Shown: positions 16,563 through 24,866, counted from the stretch's first letter. The stretch is DNA of 64,000 nucleotides from Clostridiales bacterium (GCA_018374355.1 JAHAFI010000016.1:1-64000); one strand, 5' to 3'. Notes: generated from the sequence alone by a model not told the origin. Program-made: numbers and translations.

Positions 16563-18248
16563 ATGCTTTCTTATTTGCATGTGAAAAATTTGGCGCTGAT
16601 TGATGAAGTGGAAGTGGAATTCGGACCGGGACTGAACATTTTAACCGGAGAAACGGGAGCCGGAAAATCCATTTTGATGGGCTCCGTGAATCTGGCTCTT
16701 GGACAGAAGGTATCCAGAGAGATGATCCGCAATCCCAAGGATCCGGCGCTTGTGGAGCTGGTTTTTCAGGTGGATAATCCCCGGTGTGTGGAAGCTTTAA
16801 GGGAAAGGGATATTCTGCCGGAGGACGGACAGGTGATTATTTCCCGGAAGCTTACGGGAAGCAGGAATATCAGCCGGCTGAACGGAGAAATCTGTACGGC
16901 AGCTCAGATTCGGGAGATTTCCTCCCTTCTTCTGGATATTCACGGCCAGCATGAGCATCAGTCTCTTTTGTATCAGGAGCATCAGCTTGGGATACTGGAT
17001 GCTTATGGAAAGGATCTTGTGGAAGAAAAAAGAGAAGAAGTCAGGGTGCAGCATCAGATATGGATGGGGCTCAAAAAGGAGCTGTCTGCCTGTCAGATGG
17101 ATGAGGAAACCAGAAAACGGGAGATTGCGTTTCTTGAGTTTGTGGTGCAGGAGATTGAAGAGGCCGGGCTGGTTTTAGGAGAGGATACGGAGCTGGAAAA
17201 CAGATACCGGAAAATATCCAACAGCAAAAAAATTCTGGAGAGTCTGGCAGCGGTGAAAAACCTCACCGGATATGAGACGGGAGCCGGAGAATCGGTGGGA
17301 AGAGCGTTGCAGGAGCTGGGCCGGGTGGACGGTCTGGATGAGCAGCTTTCCCAGTTGTCCCGTATGCTGGCGGATGTGGAGGGCCTTTTGGATGATTTCA
17401 ACCGGGAGGTGGACTCCTATGTGGAGGATATGTCCTTCTCCGATGAAGAATTTTATGAGATGGACCAGAGATTGAATGTGCTGAACCATCTGAAGTCCAA
17501 ATACGGCGCTTCCATCGAAGCCGTGCTTTCCTATCAGGAGGAAAAACAGAAGGAACTGGATACCCTGTATCATTATGAGGAGCATAGGAAAAAACTGGAA
17601 AAACAGACGGCAGAGGCAGAAAAATTGCTGGAAGAGCGCTGTGAATCCCTGTCGCAGGAGAGAAAAAAATGTGCCGGGAAGCTGGCGGAGGCTGTCCGCG
17701 ACGGACTGCAGGACTTGAATTTCCTGAATGTGGTATTTGATATTGTGTTTGAACGGACGAAAAATTTTACTGCAAACGGGTATGATAAGATTGAGTTTCA
17801 GATTTCCACCAATCCCGGCGAACCGGTGCGTCCGCTGGCAAAGGTGGTTTCCGGTGGTGAACTTTCAAGGATCATGCTGGCCATCAAAACGATTCTGGCA
17901 GATAAGGATGAGACGGAGACTTTGATTTTTGATGAAATCGATACGGGAATCAGCGGAAGGACAGCGCAGAAGGTATCGGAAAAAATGGCGGTGATCGGAC
18001 GGAACCATCAGGTGCTTTGCATCACCCATCTGCCTCAGATTGCAGCCATGGCAGATACGCATTTTGAAATTGTGAAAAAAGTGGAAAACGGGGAAACCAC
18101 GACCAGAATCCATCCGCTGTCTGAGGAAGCTTCCGTGGAAGAACTTGCCCGGATTTTAGGCGGCGCCGAGATTACCGGACATACACTGGCGAGTGCAAGA
18201 GAGATGAAAGATTTGGCACAGAAACAAAAAAATACAAGTGTGAAATAA
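16563..18248 (+). CDS. recN: DNA repair protein RecN
   Basis: SMC-like ATPase that gathers broken DNA ends. The N-terminal half has Walker A GETGAGKSILMGS and the Q-loop region LLDIHGQHEHQSLL; a central antiparallel coiled coil covers about residues 155-360; the C-terminal half has the ABC signature VVSGGELSRIMLAIK and Walker B ETLIFDEIDTGISG. Length is 561. The start is 2 bases after the argR stop. An intrinsic terminator follows. Confidence 0.95.
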   Translation: MLSYLHVKNLALIDEVEVEFGPGLNILTGETGAGKSILMGSVNLALGQKVSREMIRNPKDPALVELVFQVDNPRCVEALRERDILPEDGQVIISRKLTGSRNISRLNGEICTAAQIREISSLLLDIHGQHEHQSLLYQEHQLGILDAYGKDLVEEKREEVRVQHQIWMGLKKELSACQMDEETRKREIAFLEFVVQEIEEAGLVLGEDTELENRYRKISNSKKILESLAAVKNLTGYETGAGESVGRALQELGRVDGLDEQLSQLSRMLADVEGLLDDFNREVDSYVEDMSFSDEEFYEMDQRLNVLNHLKSKYGASIEAVLSYQEEKQKELDTLYHYEEHRKKLEKQTAEAEKLLEERCESLSQERKKCAGKLAEAVRDGLQDLNFLNVVFDIVFERTKNFTANGYDKIEFQISTNPGEPVRPLAKVVSGGELSRIMLAIKTILADKDETETLIFDEIDTGISGRTAQKVSEKMAVIGRNHQVLCITHLPQIAAMADTHFEIVKKVENGETTTRIHPLSEEASVEELARILGGAEITGHTLASAREMKDLAQKQKNTSVK

Positions 18249-18259
18249 AGAATTCGTCA

Positions 18260-18266
18260 CATACTA
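18260..18266 (+). promoter_or_regulatory. Candidate sporulation promoter -10 for spoIVB
   Basis: CATACTA is an exact match to the sigma-G (forespore) -10 consensus, 49 bases before the spoIVB start. No convincing -35 element lies 17-18 bases upstream. Genes for this peptidase are forespore-controlled in Bacillus, which supports the reading but does not prove it. Confidence 0.4.
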
Positions 18267-18298
18267 AAAGAGGATACCATGATGGCTATCCTCTTTTT
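18266..18298 (+). terminator. Terminator after recN
   Basis: AAAAGAGGATA pairs with TATCCTCTTTTT around the loop CCATGATGGC. The loop contains the ATG (18279) that opens the spoIVB frame, which is why that ATG is rejected as a start. Confidence 0.85.
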
Positions 18299-18314
18299 GA
18301 ATGAAAAGGATGTG

Positions 18315-19535
18315 ATGAACTTGAGTAAAAGTAAGGCGAGATACCGGAGATTTTTGTGGTGCTGTCTGGGTGTGGCCATAATCGGTATGGGGGTATTGGT
18401 TCACCGTACCGTCAAAGAAAATATCCCGGATGAAATCCAGATTTTTGCCAATCAGGAAACAGACTGGGATGAAATTTTTGATAATCCGCTGGTTACTTAT
18501 GATACTGCGGTAGAAGTGGCGCAAAACGGGAGCTACCATGTGGGATGCCGGCTGTTTGGGATATTTCCGTTAAAAACGGTGAAGGTGTCCACCATTGAAC
18601 AGCAGAAGGTTTATGCCAGCGGAGCGCCTGTGGGAATCTATATGGAAACAGACGGTGTGCTGGTCATCGCCAGCGGGGAAATCCGGGACGAAAACGGCAT
18701 CAGCCAGTCTCCGGCTGAGCATATTGTCCAGCCGGGAGATTATATCCGACGGGTAAATGGTCAGGAACTGAAAAATAAGAAACAGTTGATTCGGATGGTC
18801 AGCCGGAATCAGGGCGAGACTATGAAGCTGGAGGTGATGCGCCATGAAGAAATCATTCCTCTGGCGCTTACTCCGGTTTTAGCGGAAGACGGCTCCTATA
18901 AGCTGGGAATCTGGGTCAGGGATAACATTCAGGGAATCGGAACCATGACGTTTGTGGACGGGGAAGGGGATTTTGCGGCGCTGGGTCATGGGATCAGCGA
19001 TGTGGATACCGGGGAGCGGCTGGATATTTCCAGAGGAGATTTGTACAGCGCTCAGATTCTGTCGGTGCAGAAGGGGGCGGCAGGAAGTCCGGGAGAGCTT
19101 CGGGGGGTGATTGATTATCAGGAATCACTGAAGCTGGGAAGAATCAACCACAATACTGCCAACGGAATCACAGGAGAGATGAAAAACGGAAAAATCGCAG
19201 GCATTCACCGTCAGCCCTGCGAGATTGGCTTGAAACAGGAGCTGAAGATAGATAAGGCCCAGATTCTGTGCGATGTGGGGAAAGGGGTAAAAGAATACGA
19301 TATCGAGATCAGGAAAATCAACTGGAATGTAAAGGATTCCAATAAAAGCTTTGTTATTCATGTAACCGACCCGGAACTTCTGGCGCAGACAGGAGGAATC
19401 GTGCAGGGAATGTCAGGAAGTCCCATCCTTCAGAACGGAAAACTGGTGGGCGCGGTTACCCATGTATTTGTCAATGATCCGGCAATGGGTTATGGGATTT
19501 TCGTGGAAACCATGCTGGAAGAAGCCAAAAAGTAA
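18315..19535 (+). CDS. spoIVB: SpoIVB peptidase (S55 family)
   Basis: Forespore-made serine protease that, in Bacillus, cleaves SpoIVFA to trigger sigma-K activation. An N-terminal membrane anchor (FLWCCLGVAIIGMGVLV) is followed by a PDZ domain (about residues 100-190) and the S55 catalytic domain, with the His in ALGHGISDVDTGE and the Ser in QGMSGSPILQNGKLVGAVTHV. The ATG at 18279 lies in the recN terminator loop; ATG 18315 with AAAGGA upstream gives 406 residues. Position between recN and spo0A is conserved in spore-formers. Confidence 0.94.
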   Translation: MNLSKSKARYRRFLWCCLGVAIIGMGVLVHRTVKENIPDEIQIFANQETDWDEIFDNPLVTYDTAVEVAQNGSYHVGCRLFGIFPLKTVKVSTIEQQKVYASGAPVGIYMETDGVLVIASGEIRDENGISQSPAEHIVQPGDYIRRVNGQELKNKKQLIRMVSRNQGETMKLEVMRHEEIIPLALTPVLAEDGSYKLGIWVRDNIQGIGTMTFVDGEGDFAALGHGISDVDTGERLDISRGDLYSAQILSVQKGAAGSPGELRGVIDYQESLKLGRINHNTANGITGEMKNGKIAGIHRQPCEIGLKQELKIDKAQILCDVGKGVKEYDIEIRKINWNVKDSNKSFVIHVTDPELLAQTGGIVQGMSGSPILQNGKLVGAVTHVFVNDPAMGYGIFVETMLEEAKK

Positions 19536-19594
19536 GACAGCCATGCTGCGGGGAAAATCTTTCCCACGGCAGCGCTGTCGGTAACTGTTTTTTT
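19536..19594 (+). terminator. Long structured terminator after spoIVB
   Basis: Nested pairs GACAGC/GCTGTC, CTGC/GCAG and GGGAAA/TTTCCC (19536-19579) form a long stem, with a run of seven T at 19588-19594, 8 bases beyond the stem. Efficiency may be reduced by that gap. Confidence 0.6.
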
Positions 19595-19705
19595 GACGGG
19601 GCTTGTATGTCCCGGGAGTTCGCAGTTGTTTGCTGGAGAATAAATAGGTAGTTTTAGAAGGAAAAATTTCGAAATTCAAAAAAATAGTCACAAATCGTAA
19701 GTCGA

Positions 19706-19712
19706 TGTCGAA
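19706..19712 (+). promoter_or_regulatory. 0A-box upstream of the spo0A promoter
   Basis: TGTCGAA is an exact core Spo0A-binding box, 30 bases upstream of the -35 element. It fits autoregulation by Spo0A-P as known in Bacillus. A 7-base match alone is weak evidence. Confidence 0.45.
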
Positions 19713-19741
19713 CGAAATTGAAACAATTACAGAAACATGAC

Positions 19742-19770
19742 TTGATTTAAAAAAAGTTTAAACCTATAAT
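19742..19770 (+). promoter_or_regulatory. Sigma-A promoter of spo0A
   Basis: TTGATT (19742-19747) and TATAAT (19765-19770) with a 17-base spacer. No good sigma-H promoter was found. The transcript would begin near 19777 and carry the structured leader at 19782-19826. Confidence 0.75.
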
Positions 19771-19781
19771 ACATAATAGTA

Positions 19782-19826
19782 TTTGGAACACAGATTAAAT
19801 CTGTGAAGGGGCCCGCTGATTCCAAA
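19782..19826 (+). ncRNA. Structured 5' leader of spo0A
   Basis: TTTGGAA (19782-19788) pairs perfectly with TTCCAAA (19820-19826). Inside, CACAGATT/AATCTGTG (19789-19805) makes a hairpin and GGGGCCC (19808-19814) is a short GC block. The layout is a closed two-arm structure starting about 5 bases after the predicted transcription start and ending about 40 bases before the ATG. It matches no riboswitch class known to me. Confidence 0.5.
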
Positions 19827-19864
19827 CAACTAAAAATGTCAAAAGCTTTGAATGGAGGAGTGAA

Positions 19865-20662
19865 ATGGAAAAACTGAACATTGCCATTGCAGATGATAAC
19901 GAGCGTATGGTCAATTTACTGGAGACGTTGATAAACGATGACAATGAACTGGAACTGGTAGGGCAGGCAGATAACGGGAAAGATATTTACGATATCATAA
20001 AAGAAAAAGAACCGGATGTGGTGCTTTTGGATATCATTATGCCAAAGGTGGACGGCCTTACTGTTATGGAAAAAGTAAATCAGGATGACACGATGAAAAA
20101 ACATCCGGCTTTTATTGTGATTTCGGCGGTAGGACAGGAGAGAATTACGGAAGATGCATTCAATCTGGGTGCATGCTATTATATTATGAAACCCTTTGAC
20201 AATGAGATGATTCTGAACCGGATCAAATATTTCAAAGGAGGGAGAAGCACCAGAAGCAGAGAGCTGCGGAAAATGGGAAATTTTGAGAGTACCAGAGAGA
20301 TAGCGGAGCGGAATCTGGAACTGGATGTGACAAATATCATCCACGAGATCGGTGTTCCGGCGCATATCAAAGGCTATCAGTATCTGAGGGATGCGATCAT
20401 CATGTCGGTGGAGGACATGGAGATGCTTAATTCCATCACGAAGATTTTGTATCCCACCATAGCGAAGAAACACCAGACCACGCCAAGCAGGGTGGAGAGA
20501 GCAATCCGTCATGCGATTGAGGTGGCATGGAGCAGAGGAAAAATGGACACGATTGATGAATTGTTTGGGTACACGGTGAGTACGGGAAAAGGAAAACCGA
20601 CAAACTCCGAATTTATTGCATTGATTGCAGACAAAATTCGTTTACAATACAAAAATGCGTAA
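19865..20662 (+). CDS. spo0A: Sporulation master regulator Spo0A
   Basis: Response regulator that starts sporulation. Receiver domain residues 1-125 with the acidic pocket Asp10-Asp11 and the phospho-acceptor Asp56 in VVLLDIIMPKVDGL; Lys of the MKPFDNE segment closes the site. The C-terminal DNA-binding domain (about 150-265) holds TTPSRVERAIRHAIEVAWSRG, the nearly invariant recognition helix. GGAGG is 7 bases before the ATG. Length (265) is typical. It has its own promoter and structured leader. Confidence 0.97.
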   Translation: MEKLNIAIADDNERMVNLLETLINDDNELELVGQADNGKDIYDIIKEKEPDVVLLDIIMPKVDGLTVMEKVNQDDTMKKHPAFIVISAVGQERITEDAFNLGACYYIMKPFDNEMILNRIKYFKGGRSTRSRELRKMGNFESTREIAERNLELDVTNIIHEIGVPAHIKGYQYLRDAIIMSVEDMEMLNSITKILYPTIAKKHQTTPSRVERAIRHAIEVAWSRGKMDTIDELFGYTVSTGKGKPTNSEFIALIADKIRLQYKNA

Positions 20663-20680
20663 AAAAAAGCGACATAACAC

Positions 20681-20709
20681 TTTCCATTCGGCGCATTATG
20701 CGGTACAAT
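20681..20709 (+). promoter_or_regulatory. Possible promoter of glgA
   Basis: TTTCCA (20681-20686) and TACAAT (20704-20709) are 17 bases apart. The -35 matches only 4 of 6 consensus positions. No terminator follows spo0A, so read-through is also possible. Confidence 0.4.
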
Positions 20710-20755
20710 AATATACAACAATATCATATAGAAATGATTAGGGAGGTTTATACGC

Positions 20756-22201
20756 ATGAAAAAGGTGTTATACGTTGCTTCAGAGGCAGTACCATTTATT
20801 AAGACGGGCGGTTTGGCAGATGTTGTTGGATCTTTGCCGAAATGTTTTCCGAAAGAACATTTTGACGTAAGAGTCATCATCCCCAAATATGCCTGTATGA
20901 AACAGCAGTTTAAAGATCAGTTACGGTATATCACGAATTTTTACATGGACTTGAATTGGCGGCAGCAGTATGTGGGGATTTTTGAAACAGAGTACGAAGG
21001 TATTAAATTTTATTTTATTGATAACGAAGAACATTTCAGCGGCGATAAACCATATTATGGTATGCCGGCAGACTTGGAAAAATTTGCTTTCTTTTCCAAA
21101 GCCGCGCTGTCTGTCCTTCCGGTAATTGATTTCAGACCTGACATCATTCATTGTCACGACTGGCAGACAGGTCTGATCCCGGTATATCTGAAAGAACGTT
21201 TTCAGGGAAGTGATTTCTACCGGGGAATCAAATCAATTATGACCATACATAACTTGAAATTCCAAGGAGTATGGGATATTAAGACAATTAAGAGCATTAC
21301 AGGACTGTCTGATTACTTCTTCACTCCGGATAAACTGGAGTCAAATAAAGACGCGAACTATCTGAAGGGCGGTCTGGTATATGCGGACGCGATTACCACT
21401 GTAAGTAATACCTATGCGGAAGAGATTAAAACTCCATTCTATGGAGAAGGTCTGGACGGACTGATGTGTGCACGGAGCAACAGCCTCCGGGGAATCGTAA
21501 ACGGTATTGATTACGATGAATACAATCCGGCTACAGACTCTATGATTGTAAGAAACTATGATGCGAAAACTTTCCGCAAAGAGAAAGTGAAAAATAAAAC
21601 TGCACTGCAGGAAGAACTGGGACTGGAAGTAAATCCTAAGGCTATGATGCTGGGCGTTGTTTCACGCCTGACTGACCAGAAGGGATTTGATCTGATCGCC
21701 TATATGATGGATGAACTCTGTCAGGACGGCATCCAGTTGGTAGTGCTGGGAACCGGTGAAGAAAAATACGAAAATATGTTCCGTCATTTTGCATGGAAAT
21801 ATGATAAAAAGGTATCCGCGAATATTTATTATTCCGAAGCGATGTCTCACAAAATTTATGCAGCCTCAGATGCATTCCTGATGCCGTCTCTGTTTGAACC
21901 CTGCGGCCTCAGCCAGCTTATGAGCCTGCGTTACGGAACTGTTCCGATTGTCCGTGAAACCGGCGGACTGAAGGATACAGTTCAGCCATATAACGAATTT
22001 GAAGGTACAGGAACGGGCTTCAGCTTTACAAACTACAACGCGCATGAGATGCTGGAGACCATCCGCTACGCAGAATCTGTTTACTACGATAAAAAACGGG
22101 AATGGAATAAGATCGTAGACCGTGGAATGGCAAGAGATTATTCATGGGGAAATTCTGCAAAACAGTATGAAGAGATGTACAACTGGCTGGCAGGATTCTA
22201 A
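20756..22201 (+). CDS. glgA: Glycogen synthase (ADP-glucose type)
   Basis: Transfers glucose from ADP-glucose to glycogen. The GT5 family N-terminal ADP-glucose site KTGGLADVVGSLPK is at residues 18-31, CHDWQTGLIP follows, and the C-terminal domain has FEPCGLSQLMSLRYGTVPIVRETGGL. Length is 481. No other glg gene is adjacent; next to spo0A the gene may serve carbon storage before sporulation, which is inference. AGGGAGG precedes the ATG. Confidence 0.95.
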   Translation: MKKVLYVASEAVPFIKTGGLADVVGSLPKCFPKEHFDVRVIIPKYACMKQQFKDQLRYITNFYMDLNWRQQYVGIFETEYEGIKFYFIDNEEHFSGDKPYYGMPADLEKFAFFSKAALSVLPVIDFRPDIIHCHDWQTGLIPVYLKERFQGSDFYRGIKSIMTIHNLKFQGVWDIKTIKSITGLSDYFFTPDKLESNKDANYLKGGLVYADAITTVSNTYAEEIKTPFYGEGLDGLMCARSNSLRGIVNGIDYDEYNPATDSMIVRNYDAKTFRKEKVKNKTALQEELGLEVNPKAMMLGVVSRLTDQKGFDLIAYMMDELCQDGIQLVVLGTGEEKYENMFRHFAWKYDKKVSANIYYSEAMSHKIYAASDAFLMPSLFEPCGLSQLMSLRYGTVPIVRETGGLKDTVQPYNEFEGTGTGFSFTNYNAHEMLETIRYAESVYYDKKREWNKIVDRGMARDYSWGNSAKQYEEMYNWLAGF

Positions 22202-22232
22202 AAATCAACCTGCCGGAGTCTTATCTTTTTCA

Positions 22233-22285
22233 AGATGAAAAGGCACAGCTTTTTGCCGGATGGCAGAAGCTGTGCCTTTTCATCT
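22233..22285 (+). terminator. Long near-perfect hairpin terminator after glgA
   Basis: AGATGAAAAGGCACAGCTT and AAGCTGTGCCTTTTCATCT pair, extended inside by TGCC/GGCA around a GGAT loop. The arms supply A and T runs on both sides, so it can act on either strand. Confidence 0.85.
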
Positions 22286-22380
22286 ACGCAGGTTTTTTGA
22301 CTTTGAAAGGAAAACGCCGCATAGTTTCCTTCCTTGCAGGAGATAATAAAACTGTAAATCGAGACAAGGAGGGAAAAGAC

Positions 22381-22566
22381 ATGACAAATTTAACAGAACT
22401 TGATGTACAGAATCTGCGTCATCTTATTTTAGGCTGCGAGACCAACCATTGTAAGATGCAGGAGTATGCAAAGGATGCCACAGACCCGAAGGTACAGCAG
22501 TTTTTTCAGAAAGCAGCCCAGAGCGCGATGCAGTCCAAACAGCAGCTTTTGCAGTTTTTACAGTAG
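22381..22566 (+). CDS. Small coat-like protein A (61 residues)
   Basis: A small helical protein beginning MTNLTELDVQNLRHLILGCE. The frame is open from 22297, but AAGGAGG at 22366-22372 fixes the start at 22381. Residues 10-55 form two amphipathic helices rich in Gln, Lys and Ala, a pattern seen in CotF-related spore coat proteins of Clostridia. It is followed 12 bases later by a second gene of similar type, so they form a pair. The coat role is inferred from resemblance and genome type. Confidence 0.6.
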   Translation: MTNLTELDVQNLRHLILGCETNHCKMQEYAKDATDPKVQQFFQKAAQSAMQSKQQLLQFLQ

Positions 22567-22578
22567 GAGGGTATGACA

Positions 22579-22839
22579 ATGATGAAGGAAAAAGTAATGG
22601 TAAATGACACTCTGGTATCCATCAACGGGGATCTGGTGCGCTACGGCGAGATGATTTCCCAGACCGGAAATCCCCAGTTGAAGGAAACTCTGAAGCAGAT
22701 GCGGAATCAGTGTGAAATGTCGCAGGAAGAAATCTATCAGATTGCAAGAGAAAAGCAGTATTACGTTCCGGCGGCTCCGGCTACGCAGGAAGAAATCGCA
22801 CATGTGAGAAGCATTGTGACACAGGAATCTGCTTACTAA
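22579..22839 (+). CDS. Small CotF-like spore coat protein B
   Basis: An 86-residue protein with a helical bundle (VNDTLVSINGDLVRYGEMIS to EEIYQIAREKQYYVPAAPA) resembling the spore coat protein CotF family. The ATG at 22573 is only 2 bases after AGGAGG; the ATG at 22579, 8 bases after it, is preferred. The C-terminal YYVPAAPAT segment is typical of coat proteins of this group. Pairing with gene 22381 suggests one transcription unit. Whether it has a sporulation promoter could not be determined. Confidence 0.6.
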   Translation: MMKEKVMVNDTLVSINGDLVRYGEMISQTGNPQLKETLKQMRNQCEMSQEEIYQIAREKQYYVPAAPATQEEIAHVRSIVTQESAY

Positions 22840-22890
22840 AAAGAAAACTGTAACTATTTACAGCAGCAAAAAGTAAAAAGGAAGGAAAAT

Positions 22891-22985
22891 GACCGGAATT
22901 GTCCTGAAAAAATCTTGACAGTCCGGTCAAATTCCTGTAATGTCAAAGTATCGAAACATTCTGCCGGCGTGTCGCCGGATTTTCC
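22891..22985. other. Non-coding region with two GC hairpins upstream of recA
   Basis: GACCGGA (22891-22897) pairs with TCCGGTC (22922-22928), and CCGGCG (22964-22969) pairs with CGCCGG (22973-22978) around TGT and is followed by ATTTTCC. A TTGACA (22915-22920) lies between them, with TGTAAT 15 bases further on. The region might make a short RNA or be the terminator of the coat-like pair. Confidence 0.35.
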
Positions 22986-23017
22986 CCATAAGTTCCTCAA
23001 GTAAATACAAATATCAG

Positions 23018-23046
23018 TTGACAAGACAGGAAAAGTGTAATACTAT
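23018..23046 (+). promoter_or_regulatory. recA promoter
   Basis: TTGACA (23018-23023) and TACTAT (23041-23046) with exactly 17 bases between. The SOS box begins 12 bases downstream. Confidence 0.85.
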
Positions 23047-23057
23047 GTTAAAAGAAA

Positions 23058-23071
23058 CGAACGTAAGTTCG
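23058..23071 (+). promoter_or_regulatory. LexA (DinR) SOS box of recA
   Basis: CGAACGTAAGTTCG is a perfect CGAAC-N4-GTTCG Gram-positive SOS operator, just downstream of the -10 element and covering the early transcribed region, so LexA would block recA transcription until DNA damage. Confidence 0.9.
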
Positions 23072-23092
23072 TGCGTTGAAAAGGAGAATATC

Positions 23093-24163
23093 ATGGTAAA
23101 AGAAGATAAATTAAAAGCGCTGGACGCAGCTTTGGGACAGATTGAAAAACAGTTTGGAAAAGGCTCTGTGATGAAGCTGGGAGCTTCAGGAAAAGATATG
23201 AACGTACAGACCGTTCCCACAGGTTCTTTGAGTCTGGATATCGCTCTGGGACTGGGAGGAGTTCCGAGAGGACGTATTATTGAGATTTACGGACCGGAGT
23301 CCAGCGGTAAGACCACCGTTGCTTTACATATGGTAGCCGAGGTGCAGAAAAGAGGAGGGATTGCCGGATTCATCGATGCAGAACATGCCCTTGACCCGGT
23401 ATACGCTAAAAATATCGGAGTAGATATTGATGAGCTTTATATTTCCCAGCCGGATAACGGAGAACAGGCTCTGGAGATTACGGAGACTATGGTGCGTTCC
23501 GGCGCTGTGGACATTATCATCGTGGACTCCGTGGCGGCTCTGGTGCCGAAGGCGGAGATTGAAGGAGATATGGGAGATCCCCATATGGGACTGCAGGCAC
23601 GGCTGATGTCCCAAGCGCTGAGAAAACTCACCGGTATTGTGGGAAAATCCAACTGTATCGTTATTTTCATCAATCAGCTTCGTGAAAAGCTGGGAGTTAT
23701 GTTCGGAAATCCGGAGACCACAACCGGAGGACGGGCACTGAAGTTCTACGCATCGGTGCGTATGGATGTACGAAGAACGGAGTCCATCAAACAGGGCGGA
23801 GAAGTAGTGGGTAACCGGACCAGAATCAAAGTGGTGAAGAATAAGATTGCGCCTCCGTTTAAAGAAGCGGAGTTTGATATCATGTTCGGAAAAGGGATTT
23901 CCAAGGAAAGCGATCTTCTGGATCTGGCAGTGAATTTGAGCATTATCCAGAAGAGCGGCGCATGGTTTGCCTATAACGAAGCGAAGATCGGTCAGGGCCG
24001 TGAAAATGCAAAGAATTTCCTGAGAGAAAATCCGGATGCAGCGGCAGAAATCGAGGAGAAGATCCGTGCCCATTACGGAATGGGAGCGGATGGAGAAAAA
24101 CAGCCGGAGGAAGCTGCTTCTAAGACAGCGGCTCCGGAGAATGCAGGTGAGAACGAAGAATGA
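23093..24163 (+). CDS. recA: Recombinase RecA
   Basis: Strand-exchange ATPase and LexA coprotease. Walker A is GPESSGKTT; also visible are IDAEHALDPVYA, the Walker B-like VDIIIVDSVAALVPK, and the L1/L2 loop region GDPHMGLQARLMSQALRKL. The open frame extends upstream to 22940, through the promoter and SOS box, so the ATG at 23093 with AAGGAG is the start (356 residues). The C-terminal tail is rich in Ala and Glu. The recX start overlaps its stop (ATGA). Confidence 0.97.
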   Translation: MVKEDKLKALDAALGQIEKQFGKGSVMKLGASGKDMNVQTVPTGSLSLDIALGLGGVPRGRIIEIYGPESSGKTTVALHMVAEVQKRGGIAGFIDAEHALDPVYAKNIGVDIDELYISQPDNGEQALEITETMVRSGAVDIIIVDSVAALVPKAEIEGDMGDPHMGLQARLMSQALRKLTGIVGKSNCIVIFINQLREKLGVMFGNPETTTGGRALKFYASVRMDVRRTESIKQGGEVVGNRTRIKVVKNKIAPPFKEAEFDIMFGKGISKESDLLDLAVNLSIIQKSGAWFAYNEAKIGQGRENAKNFLRENPDAAAEIEEKIRAHYGMGADGEKQPEEAASKTAAPENAGENEE

Positions 24164-24774
24164 TGATTACGGAGATCATTCCGGTAACCAGACAAAAATG
24201 CAAAATTGTGACAGATGAACAGCTTGCCTTTGTGTTATACAAGGGCGAGTTGTCTCGCTACAGGCTGAAGGAGGGGGAGGAGCTTCCGGAAAACGTCTTT
24301 CGGAAGATTCAGCAGGAGGTTCTGACAAAGAGAGCGAAACTGCGGGCTATGCATCTTCTGACCCGAATGGATTATACGGAAGCGGAACTGCAAAAAAAGC
24401 TGGAAAAGGGCGGTTACACCCGGGAAGCGGTGGAGACGGCCATGGATTACGTGCGTTCCTTTCATTATCTGGATGATGAACGGTATGCGGTCAGATACTT
24501 TGCCTCCCAGTCGGGAAAAAAGAGCAGAAAGCAGATAGAATTTGAACTGGGGAAGAAGGGAATCTCCCGGGAATTGATTGCGGCCCATAAAGAAGCGCTG
24601 GAGGAGCAGGGAGAGACGGAAGTGATTCGCAGCCTGCTGGAAAAACGATGTCCCGATCCTCAAAAGGCCGATGAGAAAGAGAAACGGAAGCATTACGGCT
24701 ATTTGATGAGGAAAGGATTCCTATGCGGTGACATACAACAGGTATTTTCCGATTATTTTGAGCGGTTTTCATAA
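24160..24774 (+). CDS. recX: RecA regulator RecX
   Basis: A 204-residue RecX-family protein that modulates RecA filaments. Three-helix RecX repeats are visible: LTRMDYTEAELQKKLEKGGY, then YVRSFHYLDDERYAVRYFAS, then SRKQIEFELGKKGISRELI. The first about 55 residues are an extra N-terminal segment seen in Clostridia versions. It overlaps recA by 4 bases, so it is co-transcribed and SOS-controlled. Confidence 0.9.
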   Translation: MMITEIIPVTRQKCKIVTDEQLAFVLYKGELSRYRLKEGEELPENVFRKIQQEVLTKRAKLRAMHLLTRMDYTEAELQKKLEKGGYTREAVETAMDYVRSFHYLDDERYAVRYFASQSGKKSRKQIEFELGKKGISRELIAAHKEALEEQGETEVIRSLLEKRCPDPQKADEKEKRKHYGYLMRKGFLCGDIQQVFSDYFERFS

Positions 24775-24790
24775 AAACAGGAGGAATCCG

Positions 24791-24819
24791 TTGACAAATT
24801 CGTGAAATCATTATAAAAT
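24791..24819 (+). promoter_or_regulatory. Promoter of rny
   Basis: TTGACA (24791-24796) and TAAAAT (24814-24819), 17-base spacer; an overlapping TATAAA at 24812 would give 15. Confidence 0.65.
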
Positions 24820-24866
24820 TATAACGTTGTATGTGTACAATGAAAACTAAATAAGGAGGTGCTCCT

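Noticed and set aside
18279..18314. Upstream start codon for spoIVB
   Set aside because: The ATG lies in the loop of the recN terminator and lacks a ribosome site; ATG 18315 has one.
19595..19640. Possible third copy of the hairpin repeat (GTATGTCCCGGGAG)
   Set aside because: Only a 13-base stretch resembles the linker GTATGTCTCGGGA, and it is part of a separate small hairpin (CGGG/CCCG). The ordered linkers are missing.
19656..19680. Sigma-H promoter upstream of spo0A
   Set aside because: GAAGGAAAA resembles the -35, but no GAAT-type -10 lies at the right spacing.
22940..23092. N-terminal extension of RecA
   Set aside because: The extension would translate through the promoter and the SOS operator; the start at 23093 has AAGGAG and matches RecA N-termini.
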